Assembly (NCBI GenBank): GCA_964425755.1
Contig: CAYRNY010000017.1
Coordinates: forward strand, 62,001 to 126,000
Direction of reading: 5' to 3'
Length of the DNA: 64,000 nt
From: CAYRNY01 sp964425755
GTDB taxonomy: Bacteria; Chloroflexota; Anaerolineae; Aggregatilineales; Aggregatilineaceae
Part shown: positions 19,082 through 29,400 of the stretch, piece by piece
How positions within the stretch are numbered: the stretch's first letter is position 1
Layout of the letters: every line of letters begins with the position of its first letter
Program-made: the position numbers and the translations under genes
Notes under the pieces: generated by a model
Seen by the model: the letters and a program-made list of their open reading frames with translations, nothing else
The model's database searches: none
What the model was told of the DNA's origin: nothing

Positions 19082-19999
19082 TCAGGTCGGTGTGTTGCCG
19101 CTCGCATCTTTGGAGCTGTCGTCGTCTGGCTTGCTATCAGCATCCGGTTTGGGTTCGGCGGCGTCTTCCGTGCCGCTTGGGGCGGGGGACTCTGCGTCCG
19201 CGAGGTTGCCTGTCGGGCCGGGCGGCTTGGCGCTCGCGTCGTTGGTTTGCGGCACGTTGCCGGTCGGCGGTTTGGGCGGTTCGGCGGCTTGAGGCGTTTT
19301 GTCGGCGGCTGGTGCGGGTGGCTTTGCGCTCGCGTCAATTGCCTGGTTCGGCTTGTCGACGGGTGGCGCGGCTGGTTTGGCAGCGGCTTGATCCGCTTCA
19401 GTCGCCTTGTCAGCGGGTGAGTCTGCTTCACCGCCGGAAGGCTGCGCCACACGCGCGCGCGCCTCGTCGGTCAGCGGCCCGACCAGGATCTCGAGCTGGG
19501 CAAGGTTGATGCGGTCGCCGATCTGCAGCGTGACGGGCTGGTACGGGCGCACCTTCAACCCGTTGACCCACGTGCCGTTTGAGCTGCCCAGATCGAGCAG
19601 CAGGCACTGCCCGCCCTTGATCTCGATCTGCGCGTGGCGGCGGGACACGCCCAACCGGTAGGCGCTGTAACGCGATAGGTCGACCAGGAACGCCGGGTCC
19701 TTTTGGGCGTCGGTCTGGCGGCCCAGGACCACGCCGGTGCCGCTTTCGAGCAGCACTGGCAGCGGGTCGTTGCGCACCCACAGCGCGATCCCGGCGCTGG
19801 CAGGCGGTTGTTCGGTTTCTGGTTTGGGTTCTGCGGTGGGGCGCGGTTCGGGCCGTGTTTCAGGACGCGCGGGCCAGCGTTCGGATACCGGGTAGGTCGT
19901 GGGTCTGAGCGGCGTGCCACAGCGAACGCAGATCAACGCGCTGGTCTCGTTTTCATGCGCGCATTTAGGGCAAGTTCTTTTGGGGGTTTCCTCAGCCAT
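19082..19999 (-). CDS. Zinc-ribbon and FHA domain protein
   Basis: FHA domains bind phosphothreonine, usually on targets of Ser/Thr kinases such as the one encoded at 33478. The 305-residue protein begins with a zinc ribbon, CPKCAHENETSALICVRCG. The FHA core is at about 90-165 with GVSRRHAQIEI and DLGSSNGTWVNG. The last 120 residues are an Ala/Pro/Lys/Asp-rich disordered tail. I chose the ATG at 19999, which has a GGAGAGG ribosome site, over an upstream GTG at 20029. It lies 161 bases downstream of gyrA on the same strand. Confidence 0.9.
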   Translation of the reverse strand: MAEETPKRTCPKCAHENETSALICVRCGTPLRPTTYPVSERWPARPETRPEPRPTAEPKPETEQPPASAGIALWVRNDPLPVLLESGTGVVLGRQTDAQKDPAFLVDLSRYSAYRLGVSRRHAQIEIKGGQCLLLDLGSSNGTWVNGLKVRPYQPVTLQIGDRINLAQLEILVGPLTDEARARVAQPSGGEADSPADKATEADQAAAKPAAPPVDKPNQAIDASAKPPAPAADKTPQAAEPPKPPTGNVPQTNDASAKPPGPTGNLADAESPAPSGTEDAAEPKPDADSKPDDDSSKDASGNTPT

Positions 20000-20160
20000 A
20001 TGGAGCTGCCTCTCCGTGTTCGAACGCACTTTCCCGGTCGCGTGCCAGATGCACCGCCCGACATTGGTTTACTATACCAGCTATCGTGGCCCGGTGTAAA
20101 TCGGCACCCGTCGATTTTACGATTGTTTACGTTGCGGTAACAGGCGGCTTGAGGTGGCCG

Positions 20161-22794
<2,634 letters not shown>

Positions 22795-23163
22795 GAGGGA
22801 TTTCCTGCTCTGTTGTGTATACGGGCCGGCGGTTGTGAATCAGCCGAGCGACCAAAAACGCGGGTCGCTCGGTGAGTCGCAATAGCCGCGTAGCGCTGAT
22901 TGTTAAGGCAATTGTACAGGGGCATTTTCGTGCACCGTCACGGTCGTTTTTGCCCCGTTTTCACGCGACTTGCCGCGCGATTATTCTATGTAAAATTATA
23001 CCGTAAGGGCGCGGTTTAAGCGAATTTTGGCCCCCTTCTGGCAGGCGTGATTACACCAGAAGTTTAACGCGGCCCGGCGCGGTCCCGCCTTTTGCACGGG
23101 CCGTGTATAATCGTCCTGCCGGTGGGCGGAAAAAACAGGACGGCGGACACACGAGGTGCACGG
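22795..23163. other. Divergent intergenic region between gyrA and a LamG-like gene
   Basis: The 369-base gap holds promoters in both directions. On the minus strand TATAAT (ATTATA at 22995-23000) lies about 200 bases before gyrA. On the plus strand TATAAT at 23106-23111 lies 52 bases before the next gene. The -35 boxes are weak. No ORF or RNA gene was seen. Confidence 0.5.
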
Positions 23164-23850
23164 ATGGCAGCAGCAGATCGGCAGGCAGCGGACGCGCCGC
23201 CGCCACGCTGGTTATGGCGGGCAGCGCTGGGGGGTGTGGCGCTGGTGATCGCGTTGGTGGCGCTCGCGGCGGTCGCGCTGGGGCGTGGGGCCGCCGACCC
23301 GCCGGTCGCCGGGCCGGTGACGTGGTCGGACCGTGCATTTGCCTGGGCGGGGGCATCGCGGGCGACGCTCGCGCCGGGGGCGGCGCATTGGTGGGCCGCG
23401 CCCGAACCGCTCCCGCTGCGTGGCGGGGATGCGGCGTTCACGCTGGCAGTGCGCGCGCGGCTGGATGCCGCCGCCGATCCGCTGGCCGCGTGGGGCGTGT
23501 GGATCGCGGCGGCGGACGGAACGCGCACGGTCTACGCGATCAGCGCGGGTGGTTACTGGACGATCCGCACCTGTTCGCCGGGAAGCATGCCCCAGGTGAT
23601 CGAGGACTGTCCCGCCGCTCACCCGGATTGGCGCTGGCGGTCTTTCCCGCGCATTGACCCGCCCGGCACGGCGAACACGGTCACGGTGCATTATACGCCC
23701 GCGGGCGGCACGGCCCGGCTGCGCGTGAACGAGGAACGGCTGGGCGCGCCCGCGTTCATGCCGGGGGACGCGTGGGGCGTCTGGGTGCAGGGCGGGGCGG
23801 AGCCGGCGACGCTCACCTGGGAATACGCGACGCTTGCCGCCCCACGTTGA
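23164..23850 (+). CDS. Membrane-anchored protein with LamG-like beta domain
   Basis: The 228-residue protein has one N-terminal hydrophobic segment (about residues 18-42) and an extracytoplasmic beta-sandwich-like region. Pieces such as FTLAVRARLDAAADPLAAWG and VWVQGGAEPATLTWEYATL resemble concanavalin/LamG folds that bind glycans. The ATG at 23164 follows GAGGTG, and an upstream start at 23092 is less likely because the TATAAT promoter would lie inside the gene. Function is unknown; cell-surface binding is inference from fold style. Confidence 0.65.
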   Translation: MAAADRQAADAPPPRWLWRAALGGVALVIALVALAAVALGRGAADPPVAGPVTWSDRAFAWAGASRATLAPGAAHWWAAPEPLPLRGGDAAFTLAVRARLDAAADPLAAWGVWIAAADGTRTVYAISAGGYWTIRTCSPGSMPQVIEDCPAAHPDWRWRSFPRIDPPGTANTVTVHYTPAGGTARLRVNEERLGAPAFMPGDAWGVWVQGGAEPATLTWEYATLAAPR

Positions 23851-23985
23851 GGCGGCTGCACGCGTGTTCTTCACAAATTCTTTAGCTTTCGTTCGGTGTT
23901 ACTGTCGTATACTCTAAACAGTTTAACCGGGTGTTCGCGGCATCTATTGGGGTGGCTGGGAAACACAATTTGAGAGTGCGTTATT

Positions 23986-25080
23986 ATGACCTCAATCGTG
24001 GTCATTGATGATGATCGGTTGATGCGGGAACGTGTGATCTCCACGCTTGAGATCAAGGGATACCGGGCGGTAGGCGCGGCGGACGGTGAGGCAGGGGTAA
24101 TGCTGATCCGGGATTACGTGCCGGACCTGGTGCTGTGTGATGTGAATATGCCGTGCATGGACGGCTACAGCGTCCTGCAGTACGTGCGCTACGACGCGGG
24201 CATGGCGGATATCCCGTTCATTTTCCTCACCGCGCGGGACAAGCGCGACGACATGCGGCGCGGCATGTCGCTGGGCGCGGACGATTACCTGCCCAAGCCG
24301 TTCACCACCGACGAACTGCTCGCCGCCGTGCAGGCGCAGCTCGACAAACGCGAGGCGCTCAAACAGAAATACGAGCAGACGATCCACCTCCTGCGCAAGA
24401 ACATCATCTACGCGCTGCCGCACGAACTGCGGACGCCGCTATCCGGCAGCCTGGGATATGCGGAATTGCTGCGCATGGACGCCGACTCGCTGGGGCCGGA
24501 CGAGGTGCGCGACCTGGCGACGCGCATCGTCAACCACAACCGGCGGTTGCACCGCGTCCTGGAGAACTTCCTGATCTACGCGCAGATCGAAGTGCTGGCG
24601 GCGGACCCGGAGCGCCTGCAACAGCTACGCAATTTCATCACGCCGCAGGCGGGCACGGTGGTCGCGGCGCGCGCGATGGAGATCGCGCAGATGTACGAGC
24701 GCGAGAATGACCTGGTGCTGGAAACAGACGACGTCGCCCTGTTAATCGCGGACGATAACCTGGACAAGATCGCGCTGGAACTGGTCGACAACGCGTTCAA
24801 ATTCTCGCCGCCGGGCAGCCCGGTGGCGGTGCGCACGGCGCGGGATGACGATGTTTTCATCATCGTGGTGCGTGACCGGGGGCGCGGGATGGCGTCTGAG
24901 CAGATCGCGTCAATCGGGGCGTACATGCAGTTTGACCGCGTGCTGTACGAGCAGCAGGGGTTGGGGATGGGCCTGATCATCGCCAAGCGACTGATTGAAC
25001 TGCACGACGGACAGCTTGCGATTCACAGCGAGCCGCAGCACGGCACCGAAGTACGGGTGAGCATCCCGCTGTATCCGTGA
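23986..25080 (+). CDS. Response regulator receiver fused to a histidine kinase
   Basis: The 364-residue protein starts with a receiver domain (about residues 1-120) with phospho-acceptor Asp in LVLCDVNMPCMDG and Lys in DYLPKPF. It continues into a HisKA helix with ALPHELRTPLSG (His about residue 145) and a HATPase domain with ELVDNAFKFSPPGSP, DRGRGMA and GLGMGLIIAKRL. There are no membrane segments, so it is a cytoplasmic kinase tuned by its own receiver. No separate output regulator is adjacent. A TATACT box lies about 75 bases upstream of the ATG. Confidence 0.92.
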   Translation: MTSIVVIDDDRLMRERVISTLEIKGYRAVGAADGEAGVMLIRDYVPDLVLCDVNMPCMDGYSVLQYVRYDAGMADIPFIFLTARDKRDDMRRGMSLGADDYLPKPFTTDELLAAVQAQLDKREALKQKYEQTIHLLRKNIIYALPHELRTPLSGSLGYAELLRMDADSLGPDEVRDLATRIVNHNRRLHRVLENFLIYAQIEVLAADPERLQQLRNFITPQAGTVVAARAMEIAQMYERENDLVLETDDVALLIADDNLDKIALELVDNAFKFSPPGSPVAVRTARDDDVFIIVVRDRGRGMASEQIASIGAYMQFDRVLYEQQGLGMGLIIAKRLIELHDGQLAIHSEPQHGTEVRVSIPLYP

Positions 25081-25170
25081 GCATCACCACGCCGCCATCC
25101 CAACCACGACGGGACGCGCCGCAGGCCGGGCGCATCCCGTTTTCGTTGGCGATTGTGTCGCGCGGCGCGC

Positions 25171-25686
25171 CTATTCCGCGCCGTCTTCTTCGGCTTCCGG
25201 CTGGCGCTGCCCAAGCTGGTCGTCCAGGAACAGCAGCGCCTGCGGCGCATCCCCGGCCAGGCGTAGTTTCTGTACGACGGCATCGGCGGACGCCTCTTCC
25301 TCGACCTGCTCGTCGACGAACCACTGCAGGAAGCTGTCGGCAGCGTGATCGCGCTCTTCGTGGGCCAGGTCGACCAGCGCGTTGATCAGCGCGGTGACTT
25401 TCTGCTCGTGCTCCAGCGCTGCTTCAAAGGCGGCCAGCGGCGAGTCCCACGTGTTCGGCACGCCCTGAATCGGGTGGAGCATCACGCGGCCCCGGCGCTC
25501 GTTGATGAAATCGAAGAATTTCATCGCGTGGCCGAGTTCTTCCTCGGCTTGCAGGCGCATCCAGTGCGCCATCCCGGTGAAGTTCTGGTCCTCAAAATAG
25601 GCGACCATCGCCAGGTACAGGTAGGCCGAGTGCAGTTCCGCGTTGATCTGGTCGTTCATCGCCGCTTGCATTTTTTCGCTGAGCAT
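25171..25686 (-). CDS. Ferritin, iron storage
   Basis: The 171-residue four-helix protein oxidises Fe(II) at a di-iron site and stores the mineral. Ferroxidase ligands are visible in NAELHSAYLYL (Glu17), EEELGHAMKF (Glu50, His53) and HEERDHAADSFLQWFVDEQ. Its length and non-haem pattern match FtnA-type ferritins rather than bacterioferritin. A GGAGGATTG ribosome site precedes the ATG, and a separate promoter lies at 25791-25820. The acidic tail (PEAEEDGAE) is an extension. Confidence 0.94.
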   Translation of the reverse strand: MLSEKMQAAMNDQINAELHSAYLYLAMVAYFEDQNFTGMAHWMRLQAEEELGHAMKFFDFINERRGRVMLHPIQGVPNTWDSPLAAFEAALEHEQKVTALINALVDLAHEERDHAADSFLQWFVDEQVEEEASADAVVQKLRLAGDAPQALLFLDDQLGQRQPEAEEDGAE

Positions 25687-25790
25687 GTTAGCAATCCTCC
25701 GGTGATAGAGTGGGATTCAGGCTGCATATGCCCGTGCAGCACACGCTAGATAGGGGCACGGGCGTGTTAGAAAACGGGATTACTTTCCAG

Positions 25791-25820
25791 ATTGTAGGCG
25801 TTCGGGCAGCGCAACAGCAA
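25791..25820 (-). promoter_or_regulatory. Candidate promoter of the ferritin gene
   Basis: On the minus strand TTGCTG (25820-25815) and TACAAT (25796-25791) are 18 bases apart, about 105 bases before the ferritin start. No clear Fur-like palindrome was seen in the leader. Confidence 0.45.
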
Positions 25821-25943
25821 GCGCTGCGGCGTAAGAACTGCGTCGGAATCCGCGCGGCGGTGCAACCGGCACCGTGCGTGCTGCGTAGTACGTGATAAAT
25901 AACCAACGATATCGATGATGGGCAACTGCGAAGGAAAACGACG

Positions 25944-26525
25944 ATGACGGAGAACAGGGAGTCGAACGGCCCGCGCAAGACCAAGCGAAAACGCGCCAGT
26001 GGCGGGCGTGTGCCGGGCCTCGACCTGCGCGAGTTGATCCAGGAGCGCAACTGGGCCGCCCTGGCGGGGCTGGGACTGATCGGGCTGGCGTTATTGATGA
26101 TCGTTCAGCGTTCCCTGGGGCTGAGCTTTAACCTGTGGTCGCTGCTGCTGCTGGGCATCGGCGGCTGGATCGTTTACGACACGCTGCAGATTTTCCGGCA
26201 GCAGGGCCGTACCTGGACCGCGCACACCCGCAACCGTATGCTGGCGGGCGGGCTGGTCGTGCTGATCGCGTTGATGGGGATGCTGGCGATCAACTGGTGG
26301 GGCCTGCTGTTGCTCGTTGTCGGCGGCTGGCTGGGCTTCGATACGTTTCAGAAGGTCGAAGCGCGCGGCGGCGTGTGGACGCAGACCCTGCGCAACCGCA
26401 TGCTGGCGGGCGTTGTGATCGGCGGCCTGGGGGCGCTGGCCTTTTTCAGTCTGGGAAGCGCATGGTCCGTGATCCTGATCGTGATCGGCGGATTCATGTT
26501 ATGCCGGCATTTTGGCAAGTGCTGA
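25944..26525 (+). CDS. Membrane protein built from repeated two-helix units
   Basis: The 193-residue protein has a basic N-terminus (KTKRKRASGGR) and six or so hydrophobic segments. A unit of about 64 residues is repeated: LLLLGIGGWIVYDTLQIF...TRNRMLAGG near residue 68 and LLLLVVGGWLGFDTFQKV...LRNRMLAGV near 120, with a third partial copy ending the protein (VILIVIGGFML). It resembles LiaI/LiaF-type small membrane proteins only in general character. It appears to be a single-gene unit closed by a strong terminator. Confidence 0.7.
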   Translation: MTENRESNGPRKTKRKRASGGRVPGLDLRELIQERNWAALAGLGLIGLALLMIVQRSLGLSFNLWSLLLLGIGGWIVYDTLQIFRQQGRTWTAHTRNRMLAGGLVVLIALMGMLAINWWGLLLLVVGGWLGFDTFQKVEARGGVWTQTLRNRMLAGVVIGGLGALAFFSLGSAWSVILIVIGGFMLCRHFGKC

Positions 26526-26547
26526 GCCGTGCTTCCACCCTACTCAG

Positions 26548-26581
26548 GCGGGCGCTCTCCCTACCGGGCGCCCGCTTTTTT
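26548..26581 (+). terminator. Intrinsic terminator
   Basis: GCGGGCGC (26548-26555) and GCGCCCGC (26568-26575) form a perfect 8-bp stem followed by six T residues. It closes the repeat-built membrane protein gene and insulates the TetR unit. Confidence 0.9.
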
Positions 26582-26629
26582 GTGCGCGTGCCGTCCGGCC
26601 CGCCGCTGACAGATGTTACGGTGTATGCA

Positions 26630-26647
26630 TGTAAGTACTCACTTGCA
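26630..26647. promoter_or_regulatory. TetR-type operator, distal copy
   Basis: TGTAAGTACTCACTTGCA is an 18-base near-palindrome: six of the seven outer base pairs are symmetric. It lies 79 bases before the TetR gene and matches the usual 15- to 18-bp spacing of TetR-family operators. Confidence 0.6.
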
Positions 26648-26677
26648 GACAACCTGCTGCCGTGCGATCATGTTGCG

Positions 26678-26695
26678 TGCAAGTGGTTGCTTACC
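26678..26695. promoter_or_regulatory. TetR-type operator, proximal copy
   Basis: TGCAAGTGGTTGCTTACC contains GCAAGTG and CTTAC, which match the reverse complement of the distal site. The two centres are 48 bases apart. Two sites of the same design ahead of a TetR gene point to autoregulation. Confidence 0.55.
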
Positions 26696-26725
26696 TTTCT
26701 GGTGCAGGGCGAGGTGAGATGAACG

Positions 26726-27328
26726 ATGACGACTTCCAGTGAGGCGGACAGCACGCGCCAGCGCATCATCGACGCGGCGTTTGAGCTGTTCGCCACGCAG
26801 GGCTACGCGCGCACCACGACGCGCGCGATCGCGGCGGCGGCGGATGTGAACGAGGTGACGCTGTTCCGGCACTTCGGCAGCAAGAAGACGCTCTTTGCCG
26901 CGTGCGTGGAGAACTTCAACGCGAACGGTTTCGCGGAGACCTTTGAAGATCACCTGACGGGCGACTATGCGGCGGATATCCGCTGCATGGCGCGGTTGCA
27001 GCAGCAGGCGATAGCGCAGAATTACAGTATGCTGCGCCTGATGTTGTGCGAGACGGGCGAATTTGACGCGCTGCAAGCGGCGACGCGCGCGGGCGGGCAG
27101 CGCAATCACGAACGGATCGCGGCGTATTTCCGGCGGCAGGTCGCGGCGGGCGTCGTGCGCCCCGATCTCGATCCGGATGCGCTGGCGCACGCCTGCAGCA
27201 GCCTGTTTTCGACCGCCGAGTTTTACCGGCAGGCGCTCCGGACGGATTTTGTGCCGGGTATGGCGCCGGACGAGTTGCTCGACCAGTTGGCGAGCGTGTT
27301 TGTCGAGGGGACGATCCGGCGGGCGTGA
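26726..27328 (+). CDS. TetR/AcrR family transcription regulator
   Basis: The N-terminal DNA-binding domain (about residues 8-55) shows FATQGYARTTTRAIAAAADV followed by VTLFRHFGSKKTLFAA, the classic TetR helix-turn-helix. The remaining 140 helical residues are the ligand-binding and dimer domain, with no recognisable ligand motif. Total length, 200 residues, is typical. Two operator-like near-palindromes lie upstream. The gene for a DUF6544-like protein follows 34 bases after the stop, and is the likely target together with the gene at 28270. Confidence 0.92.
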   Translation: MTTSSEADSTRQRIIDAAFELFATQGYARTTTRAIAAAADVNEVTLFRHFGSKKTLFAACVENFNANGFAETFEDHLTGDYAADIRCMARLQQQAIAQNYSMLRLMLCETGEFDALQAATRAGGQRNHERIAAYFRRQVAAGVVRPDLDPDALAHACSSLFSTAEFYRQALRTDFVPGMAPDELLDQLASVFVEGTIRRA

Positions 27329-27362
27329 TTCCCGCCAGCACACGGATATGAGGAATTCGAAC

Positions 27363-28208
27363 ATGAACACAACACTCAGAAGGGGGCTGACGCTCATGGG
27401 GATCGTGCTGTTGCTGTTTATCGCGCTGATCGCGCTGCTGTGGGCCGGGTTCCAGGTGAAGCCGCGCCCCTTCGACGATTATCCTGAGCGCGCGCCGGCG
27501 CTGGAAACGGTCCCGATCCCGGGCGATCTGCCGGCACCCGTCGCGCGGTTCTACGACGTGATCACGGATGGCGCGGGCGAGGTGCCGGTGATCACCAGCG
27601 CCGTGATGACCGGGCGCGCGGATATGCGGATCGCGGTGCTGGACTTCAAGGCGCGTTTCCGCTTCACCCACGAGGCGGGGCAGAGTTACCGGCATTACAT
27701 CGAGGGCACAAGCTGGGGCGTGCCGCTGTTGAAGGTCAACGAGCGTTACCTGGATGGCGTCGGGCGCATGGAACTGCCGTTCGGCACCGTCGAGGACGAT
27801 CCGCAGGTGAACCAGGGCGCGAACCTGGGGCTGTGGGCCGAGTCGATGTGGTACCCGGCGATCTATCTCACCGATCCGCGCGTGCGGTGGGAGCCGGTGG
27901 ACGACACGACCGCGCACCTGGTCGTGCCGTTCGAGGACGGCGAGGAGACGTTCACGGTCCATTTCAACGCGGACACCGGATTGATCGATCACATGGTCAC
28001 GCTGCGCTACAAGGGCGCGGACTCCGACGTGAAAACGGAGTGGCGGCTTGAGCCGCGCGGCGGGTGGCGCACGGTTCACGGCATGCTGGTGCCGGTATCC
28101 GGCGCGGCGATCTGGGGCGATGAAGACGGTCCCTGGGCTGTGTTTACGATGGAAGACGTAGTGTACAATGTGGACGTAAGCGGCTACATCCGGCAGCGCG
28201 GGCTGTAG
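27363..28208 (+). CDS. Membrane-anchored DUF6544-like protein
   Basis: The 281-residue protein has one N-terminal hydrophobic helix (about 10-30) followed by a soluble domain. LPAPVARFYDVITDGAGEVP, TGRADMRI and WRLEPRGGWRTVHGMLVP are features I associate with the DUF6544/DUF6920 group, whose function is unknown. The ATG at 27363 opens directly into the membrane helix. An upstream extension of the frame overlaps the TetR gene and is not used. It probably belongs to the TetR-controlled unit. Confidence 0.65.
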   Translation: MNTTLRRGLTLMGIVLLLFIALIALLWAGFQVKPRPFDDYPERAPALETVPIPGDLPAPVARFYDVITDGAGEVPVITSAVMTGRADMRIAVLDFKARFRFTHEAGQSYRHYIEGTSWGVPLLKVNERYLDGVGRMELPFGTVEDDPQVNQGANLGLWAESMWYPAIYLTDPRVRWEPVDDTTAHLVVPFEDGEETFTVHFNADTGLIDHMVTLRYKGADSDVKTEWRLEPRGGWRTVHGMLVPVSGAAIWGDEDGPWAVFTMEDVVYNVDVSGYIRQRGL

Positions 28209-28269
28209 ACGAGCATACGCTGCCGGGGGCATCATACGGCGGCCCTGGCCAAGCCTTAGGGGGGAAACG

Positions 28270-28662
28270 ATGACGATCCAACAAATCGTGCGCTATGCAG
28301 GCACGGCGATCCTGCTGCTGCATGGGTTGATCCACATCATCGGGGTATTGATGTATTGGAAGATCGCAGAACTGGAGGACTTCGGCGGGTACAAGACGGC
28401 ATTACTCGGCGGGCGCCTTGAGGTAGGCGACGCGGGGATGCGCGTCTTCGGGGCGCTGTGGGGCGTGGCGATGATCGGCTTTGTGATCGCCGCGTATGGC
28501 GTGGCGCGCCAGCGTGACTGGTGGCTGGAGCTGGCGGTGGCGGTGACGCTGTTCTCGCTGGTCCTGACGGTGCTGGACTGGAACCCGAAGAGCGCCGGGC
28601 CGGTGATCAACCTCTTGATCCTGGACGTGCTGATCGTGGTGACTGTGGTCGCCATGCTGTGA
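28270..28662 (+). CDS. Small four-helix membrane protein
   Basis: The 130-residue protein has four predicted membrane segments, the first with ILLLHGLIHIIGVLMYW. The HGL(I/V)H motif also opens the minus-strand protein at 28707-29102, which shares size and topology, so the two are paralogues facing each other. A GGGGGAAACG ribosome site precedes the ATG. It lies 61 bases after the DUF6544-like gene and is probably part of that unit. Function is unknown. Confidence 0.65.
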   Translation: MTIQQIVRYAGTAILLLHGLIHIIGVLMYWKIAELEDFGGYKTALLGGRLEVGDAGMRVFGALWGVAMIGFVIAAYGVARQRDWWLELAVAVTLFSLVLTVLDWNPKSAGPVINLLILDVLIVVTVVAML

Positions 28663-28706
28663 CGGCCCGTCGGCGAAGTGCCGCCCGGTGGGTTGCTCGG
28701 CGGGGC

Positions 28707-29102
28707 TCAGCCGGGCCAGCGCAAGACGAGCACCGCGACCAGCAGCGCAAGGTTGATCAGGATCGCGAACGTGCCTTGATCGTCCAGGTGCCGCGTGGTG
28801 CCATCCCAGAACAGCACAAAAACGACGACCGACAGGATGCTCGCAGCCACAACCACCGCGCGCCACCAGCTTTGACCGGCGAGCAACCCCACGCCGCCCA
28901 CCACGAAACCGATCGCGACCACTCCGCAGGCGACACTCGCCAGCGAGCGTGTTGTTTGACCGCCCAGAAGCGCCGAAAAAGCCCACGCATCATCCGGCCA
29001 GACCATGCCGGGCTGAAGCTCGAAGAGGCGCTGGCTCTGCCCGAGGTACAGCAGGTGAACCAGGCCATGCAGGATGATGACGATACTCATGATGATAGTC
29101 AT
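28707..29102 (-). CDS. Small four-helix membrane protein, paralogue of the convergent gene
   Basis: The 131-residue protein begins MTIIMSIVIILHGLVHLL and has four membrane segments. HGLVH near the N-terminus and the FVLFWDGTTRHLDDQG loop before the last helix parallel the gene at 28270 (LTVLDWNPKSAG before its last helix). The ATG at 29102 has an ideal AAGGAG ribosome site 7 bases upstream. An upstream extension of 269 codons overlaps the kinase gene on the other strand and is discarded. Only 44 bases separate the two convergent stops. Confidence 0.68.
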   Translation of the reverse strand: MTIIMSIVIILHGLVHLLYLGQSQRLFELQPGMVWPDDAWAFSALLGGQTTRSLASVACGVVAIGFVVGGVGLLAGQSWWRAVVVAASILSVVVFVLFWDGTTRHLDDQGTFAILINLALLVAVLVLRWPG

Positions 29103-29400
29103 CACACAACTCCTTATTCTGCGCAGCGTGACTGTAGCATCCACTGCGCCGGACGCTGGATCGGCTTGTGCCTGCCGGTTGGTGTTCGGTGGCAGCCTGT
29201 TGGGGGGCCGTGCGGGCAGTCGCCCATGCCCCAATTGTACACCTGGCGTGCTTTCCTGGCCCGGGTTGTGTTTTTCACTCATTTGCATGTAAGATTGCGT
29301 TAAAGGGGAAGTGCTTTTTTTAACTGTCGCCGGGCTGCGGATGCTCTGGAAAAGCACGCAGCATGACGCGATCACGTCGGGTAAGATACGGGGCAATCTT

